Below are positions 58,711 to 64,000 of a stretch of 64,000 nucleotides of DNA, one piece after another; the first letter of the stretch is position 1, and each line of letters opens with the position of its first letter. The translations under genes were made by a program, and so were the position numbers. The DNA lies in contig NC_088871.1 in NCBI RefSeq assembly GCF_032884065.1, positions 12,562,393 through 12,626,392 of the forward strand, in the 5' to 3' direction. Origin of the DNA: Artemia franciscana (lineage: Eukaryota > Arthropoda > Branchiopoda > Anostraca > Artemiidae). The notes under the pieces were generated by a model that did no database searches, was not told the origin of the DNA, and was given only the letters and a program-made list of their open reading frames with translations.

Positions 58711-60370
58711 CAAACAGTTTGTGGTAACGAACTGTAGTAAGGAGCGACCCGGCTCAATAGTAAACGAAACTCTAAAAAACGGAATTTTGATACCAATAGT
58801 TACATCAAAAGAATTGCATTTTCATACTGATTTTAAATATGTAAGTTTCATCAAGTTTAGTTTTACCCATAAAAAGTTACGAGCCTGGGAAAATTTACCT
58901 TATTTTATAAAATAGGGGAAAACACCCCTAAAAGTAATAGAATCTTAACGAGAATCACACCATCAGATTCAGCGTATTAGAGAACCGTTCTGTAGAAGTT
59001 TCAAGCTCCTATCTACAAAAATGTGGAATTTTGTATGTTTTGCCAGAAGACAGATCACGGATGCGTGTTTATTTGTTCGTTTTGTTGTTGTTGTTGTTGT
59101 TTTTTTTTCCCTAGGGATGATCGTATCGACCCAGTGGTCCTAGAATTTCGTGAGAGGGTTCATTCTAACGGAAATTAAAAGTTCTAGTGCCCTTTAAGTG
59201 ACCCAAAAATTGGAGGGCACCTAGGCCCCCTCCCACGCTCATTTTTCCCAAGTCACCGGATCAAAATTCTGAGATAGCCATTTTATTCAGCATAGTCGAA
59301 AAACCTAATAACTATGTCTTTGAGGACGACTTACTCCCCCACAGTCCCCATGGGAGGGGGTACAAGTTACAAACTTTGCCCAGTGTTTACATGTAGTAAT
59401 GGTTATTGGGAAGTGTACAGACATTTTCAGTTTTTTTTGTGGAGAGGGGAGGGGGGTGAGGGGAGGTGATTACTCGGGAGGATCTTTCTATGGAGGAATT
59501 TGTCATGGGGGAATAGAATTTCCATGAAGGGGTGCGGGATTTTCTAGCATTATTTAATAACAATGAAGAAATAGATATGAAAAAGTTTTCTCAACTGAAA
59601 GTAAGGAGGGGCATTAAAACTTAAAACGAACAGAAATTGTTACGCATATTAAGGGTTCACCTCCTCCTAATACCACGCTCTTTATGCTAAAGTATTTTTA
59701 GTAATTATAACTATCTGTTCTACGGTCTTTGTGATTCAGGGATCATTCTTAGGGGAAGAGAATTTCCATGAAGGGGGTGCAGGATTTTTTTAGCATTATT
59801 TAATAACAATGAAAAAATAGATATGAAAAAGTTTTCTCAGCTGAAAGTAAGGAGCTGCATTAAAACTTAAAACGAAAAGAAATTGCTAATAGCTCGCTCT
59901 TTACGCTAAAGTATTTTTAGTAATTATAACTATCTGTTCTACGGTCTTTGTGATTCAGGGGTCATTCTTAAGGAATTGGGGCAAAATTTAAGGTTTAGTG
60001 TAAAGAGCGAGGTGTTGACGAGAAAATTAAAAGTTCTAGTTGTTTTTTTAAGTAACCAAAAATTGGAGGGCAACTAGGCCTCCTCCCCTGCTCCTTTTTT
60101 CTCAAAATCATCCGGTCAAAACTATGAGAAAGCCATTTAGCAAAAAAAAAAATTAATATGCTAATTTCGTTTTAGTTATTCATGTACGGAGAGCCAAAAC
60201 TAAACCATGCATTAATTCGAAAACGTTCAGAAATTAAATAAAAAAAAAAACAAGTTTTTTTTTAACTGAAAATAAGGAGCGACATTAAAACTTAAACCGA
60301 ACAGAAATTACTCCTGTCATGAAAAAGGCTACTCCCTCCTCAGCACCCTGCTCTTTACGCTAAAGTTTTT
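58711..60370 (+). repeat. composite fold-back repeat, cut in its fold-back spacer
   Basis: It starts at the head (CAAACAGTTTGTGGTAACGA) and follows the whole unit, including a duplicated AATTTCCATGAAGGGG block (about 59518 and 59761), to the left fold-back arm (about 60250-60368, CTCTTTACGCTAAAGTTTTT). It then ends abruptly where the tandem array at 60371 begins. The right arm is missing. Confidence 0.8.
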
Positions 60371-62136
60371 ATGGCACTTCATATCTACCAAGTGACAGAT
60401 AGCGATCGCAAATTCTGTCGGTATGTCGGTCTGTCTGTCCCGGTTTTGCTACTTTAGGCGCTTCCAGGCTAGCTAGGACGATGAAATTTGGCAAGCGTAT
60501 CAGGAACCAGACCAGATTAAATTAAAAAATTTCGTTTCTCCGATTCGACCATCTGGGGGGGGGATGGGTGGACGGTTAAATCGAAAAAATTAGAAAAAAA
60601 TGAGGTAATTTTAACTTTTGGACTTTTAACTTTTTGGAAGGATATCGTGTCTCAGAGCTCTAGTTTTAAATCCCGACCGGATCCGGTGACATTGCGGGCA
60701 GTTGGGGGGGGGGGGCTAAAATCTTGGGAAACGCTTAGAGTGGAGGGATCGGGAAAAATAATCACAAGTCCTAAATACGTGATTGACGTGACCGGAACAG
60801 ATCCACTCTCTTTGGGGGAGTTGGGGGGAGGGTTAAATCGGAAATATTAGAAAAAATGAGGTATTTTCAACTTACGAAGGAGTGATCGGATCTTAATGAA
60901 ATTTGATGTTTGGAAGTATATCGTGTTTCAGAGCTCATTTTAAATCCCGACGGGATCTGGTGACATTGCGGGGAGTTGGGGGAGGGGGGACCTAAAATCT
61001 TGGAAAACGCTTAGAGTGGAGGGATCGGGACGAAAATTGATGGGAGAAATAAGCACAAGTCCTAGATACGTGATTGACATAAACGGATCCGCTCTCTTTG
61101 GGGGAGTTGGGGGGATTAATTATAAAAAATTAGAAAAAATGAGGTATTTTTAACTTACGAAGGAGTGATCGGATCTTAATGAAATTTTATATTTAGAAGG
61201 ACCTCGTAAATCAGATCTCTTAGTTTTGATTCCGACCGGATCCAGTGTCATTGGGGGGGGGGGGCTGGAAATCTTGTAAAACGCTTAAACCGGAGAGATT
61301 AGGATGAAACTTGGTGGGAAGAATAAGCACAAGTCCGAAATATGTGACGAAAATAACCGGACCGGATCCGCTCTCTTTGGTGGAGCTTGGGGAGGGGAGT
61401 AATTCGGAAAAATTAGAAAAATGAGGTATTTGTAACTTACGAACGGGTGATCAGATCTTAATGAAATTTGATCTTTAAAAGGATATTGTGCTTTAGAATT
61501 CTCATTTTAAATCCCGGCCAGATCTTGTGACATTGGGGGAGCTGGAGGGGGAAACCGGAAATCTTGGAAAACACTTAGAGTGGAGAGATCAGGATGAAAC
61601 TTGATGGGAAGAATAATCTCAAGCTATAGATATGTGATTGACATAATTGGAACGGATCTGTTCTCAATAGGGGAGTTGGGGGTTGTTAATTTGAAAAAAT
61701 TAGAAAAATTGAGGTATTTTAACTTAAGAACGGGTGACTGGATCATAATGAAATTTGATAAACAGAAGGAACTGTTGACATTGAAGGGAGTTGGAGTGGG
61801 AAACCGGAAATCTTGGATAACGCTTATAAATGTCGTAGAAACGTGATTGACGTAACTGGACTGGATCCGCTCTGTTTGGGGGAGTTAGGGGGTGGGGTTC
61901 AGTGCTTTGGTGAGTTTGGTGCTTCTGGACGTTCTAGGACGATGAAAATTGGTAAGCGTGTCAGGGAACTGCACAAATTGACTTGATAAAGTCGTTTTCC
62001 CCCGATTCGACCATCTGGGGGCTGAAGGGAGAGGAAAAATTAGAAAAATTGAGGTATTTGTAACTTACGAGTGGGTATCGGATCTTAATGAATTTTGATA
62101 TCTAGAAGGACATCGTGACTCAGAGCTCTTATTTCA
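60371..62136 (-). repeat. tandem array, about 290-bp unit, inverted relative to 55.5-57.7 kb
   Basis: On the plus strand it begins ATGGCACTTCATATCTACCA, the reverse complement of the terminus of the first array. It continues with CAGACAGACC-type sequence and the terminal module (TTTGCTACTTTAGGCGCTTC). Then come units with CTTACGAAGGAGTGATCGGA, TCCCGACCGGATCCGGTGAC and GGAAAACGCTTAGAGTGGAG. A second terminal-like module appears at about 61905-62030. The array runs into the run of N at 62137, so its true length is unknown. Confidence 0.85.
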
Positions 62137-62146
62137 NNNNNNNNNN
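62137..62146. other. assembly gap (10 N)
   Basis: Ten unresolved bases at the edge of a tandem array. Linkage between the CaMKI side and the sequence to the right depends on scaffolding only. Confidence 1.
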
Positions 62147-62221
62147 GTTTCTGTCTTTGTTTGTGTCTAACTCTGTGTTTTGTTTTCTCTCTCTCTCCCC
62201 TCTCTCTCTCTTGTTCTTCAG

Positions 62222-62440
62222 TGCTCTTGAACGCGAGTGTGTTAGACTTAAAACATTTTAATGGAATTCGGTCAAAAGATTTCAGGGATACCAAAGAAGT
62301 TGCAAAAGCTGGATTCTTTTTCATTGGTCACAGCGACCAGGTTCAGTGTACCTTTTCTGCAGGTGTGGTTGAAAATTAGGAAGAGGGCGATGCGCCTATA
62401 GGTGAACATAAGATAGTTTGAAACATGTCAAACTGTATTT
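62222..62440 (+). pseudogene. BIR (IAP-type) domain exon, broken
   Basis: A long pyrimidine tract ending CTTGTTCTTCAG (AG at 62220-62221) looks like an intron acceptor. After it comes ALERECVRLKTF, then a one-base frameshift at about 62259. It continues DFRDTKEVAKAGFFFIGHSD, QVQCTFSAGVVEN, a stop (62377-62379), then EEGDAPIGEH. This follows the BIR pattern: R-L-.-T-F, L-A-.-A-G-F-.-Y-.-G, D-.-V-.-C-.-F-C, W-.-.-G-D-.-P-.-.-E-H. The second Cys zinc ligand is Ser (TCT at 62356) and the invariant Trp is the stop (TAG for TGG). The His ligand remains, and a Cys lies about nine residues later. IAP proteins use this fold to bind caspases or IAP-binding motifs. With three lesions this exon is almost surely dead. 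Confidence 0.65.
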
Positions 62441-62454
62441 CTAAGAACAAAATA

Positions 62455-62615
62455 TCGTCAATGACGCTTTGCTCAGTCGAGTAACGTGCTCTTTTTCTAC
62501 CATAGGGAGTCATGGGTCTCATGTTCAATTCCTACATCAGACATAACGTGTAAATTGTTGTTCTTCTACCATAGGAAATCATGGGTCCCACGTTCAATTC
62601 CTAAATCAGACATAA
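62455..62615 (+). repeat. tRNA-like (SINE-like) sequence with duplicated B box
   Basis: TTTGCTCAGTCGAGT at about 62468 resembles a pol III A box and TGTTCAATTCCT at 62522 a B box, about 50 bp apart as in tRNA-derived SINEs. The B-box half (TTCTACCATAGGGAGTCATG to ATCAGACATAA) is repeated at 62564-62615 with about seven changes, a 69-bp period. I could not fold a convincing cloverleaf. Confidence 0.35.
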
Positions 62616-64000
62616 ATTCGATGATATGAATGGAAGAAACTGCTTAGAAGCTTAAAATAATGTGTCGTTATGAAACAAAAAATGTGGCCATCTATAATTG
62701 TAGTTAACAATAATGCCGTCCATGAAACATGGACATGAACGTCCATAGCATTCATTGTGTTGTTTCACCGAGAAAACAAACTAGGCATATTCCAGAAATA
62801 TCGTTATCTCAATAGATCAGATGTGAGGGCTGTCACATCACGTGTTGCATTGTTTCACTGACAACACGAAGGATTTCTTAATACCAAATAATGCACCATT
62901 CCTGAAATTGTTAGAATATACCAAGAAATTCTCTGAAATCGGGATGTGGCTCTGCTCGGATCCAAAGGGCCTATACTACTTCTGCTTCAACAGTGAATCT
63001 TACAGGAAAGTTTCGAGCAGTCAAGAAATGCTACTAGACAAATTGTATTTATCTTTTCTTATGTAGCGTTGTATCGTTACTAAATTAAACACAGATGCGA
63101 CTCTTGGGCATTAGCTTGAGACTTAAGGGAGATGTTAAAAACTTTTAAACCATTTGATTGATTGAGGTGTACAGGGTGAAACTCGGGGGATGTCCAACGA
63201 TGACAAAAACACGCAAGGCATAAAAGACCACTGATCATAAGAACATAGAGGCTACCAGTCGTTATTAGGGGCAAACTATTTAACAGGAAACATAATTCGT
63301 CCAATCTGTGTTTAACGTATCAGTAATTTAATTTTGTTCATTTTTTTTACGAACACTTCGGTCGAAAAATGCTTATATTTTATCTCATTTTTCCTTCCCT
63401 TAAAAATAATTTATTATTATTATTTCTGCTGCTTCTATAGTAAATATTAAAGGATTTTTTTTTCACTTCGAACAATCAAGAAACACTGTCACAGAAAAAT
63501 TTGATGCTCTTGCGTAAAAAATATCCAGTTGATAAAGAGGATTAACGGCGGAATCTGGTTACGAGGCCTAGGCTAAAACAAAAGAAACAAATCTAAACAC
63601 ATTCCCTCCCCACTAAATAGGTTTTGAATTAATTGCTCCCTACATGGTAAAGGCTCCTGCTGCAAGTGACGTCTACAAAATCCTTAAACTGGTATCTCCT
63701 TTTCGGTTCATTTGTGTTCAAAATACACTATTTTCCATTACTTGACACACAACCATAAATGTTCAGACTGCAACTACAAGGGAGTGGGATTTGGACTTAG
63801 TGCGAGCTAACTTTTATCTGCTTTGTATGACAGATAGTATTCAAACTAATTCCAGTTTCCATACAACTGCTTATTTCCATTTTAATTCTCATTCAAATTT
63901 TAGTTAGCTAAGATTCAATTTTAACGACAATTTTTTTTACATTTGATTTCAGTAAAATCCCAAAGGAGAACAATAATTTCGCCACCCATGTCAAGTTATT
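62616..64000. other. unassigned right edge
   Basis: A 74-codon frame at 62842-63066 (plus) follows the BIR relic by about 400 bp. It contains FLIPNNAPFLKLLEYTKKF, faintly like the segment after a BIR histidine, but I cannot connect it by a convincing splice. Nothing else recognised. Confidence 0.35.

Noticed and set aside
62842-63066. 74-residue frame after the BIR relic as a continuation of the BIR gene
   Set aside because: The likeness to the post-BIR segment is faint and I found no convincing intron boundaries joining them.

Overview
The window is nuclear DNA of an invertebrate animal, most likely an arthropod. It is AT-rich by eye and full of degraded transposons. It holds widely spaced, spliced exons of one conserved gene, which is the Ca2+/calmodulin-dependent protein kinase I gene (CaMKI, + strand). 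The first residues (MPLFG...) and the kinase sequence resemble insect CaMKI as I remember it. The abundant non-coding repeats look like ones I associate with the brine shrimp Artemia, but that is recollection and not a database result.

Gene layout. Four CaMKI coding exons are visible: 17344-17459, 27760-27891, 40517-40591 and 50598-50736. All junctions have GT/AG signals and compatible phases, giving 462 nt or 154 codons. They cover the N-terminus, the glycine-rich loop, the ATP-binding lysine and the catalytic HRDLK. I do not see the rest of the kinase domain or the calmodulin-binding tail; these should lie to the right, or are displaced by the assembly gap at 62137-62146. The introns are about 10, 12.6 and 10 kb. 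The start of the first coding exon sits in a 146-bp unit repeated four times in tandem, and only the last copy continues into the rest of the exon. A tRNA-Val(CAC) gene lies on the minus strand at 1105-1177. To the right of the gap is an exon-like relic of an IAP-type BIR domain with a frameshift, a stop and a lost zinc ligand.

Mobile DNA fills most of the rest. There are non-LTR retrotransposon remains at 3.3-3.7, 4.0-6.5, 10.7-11.5, 11.7-12.2, 19.5-20.0, 25.4-27.2 and 42.4-44.4 kb, and a piggyBac transposase relic at 32.5-33.1 kb. Several MITE-like elements carry long inverted repeats (7.5-9.1 kb and others). A composite non-coding repeat of about 1.7 kb, ending in a long fold-back palindrome, occurs at least eight times: at 1-1.0, 14.6-16.0, 21.6-24.5, 36.8-37.7, 38.0-39.7, 47.8-48.7, 50.8-51.0 and 58.7-60.4 kb. 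Two arrays of a roughly 290-bp unit lie in opposite orientation at 55.5-57.7 and 60.4-62.1 kb. A roughly 112-bp minisatellite occupies 49.1-50.5 kb, just before CaMKI exon 4.

I found no operon-like or defence-like gene system. The most unusual signals are the tandem duplication of the CaMKI start exon with an inverted, apparently templated junction, the perfect 132-bp fold-back at 39.4-39.7 kb, the hairpin-rich 1.57-kb element nested in a fold-back repeat, and the two opposed arrays around the assembly gap.
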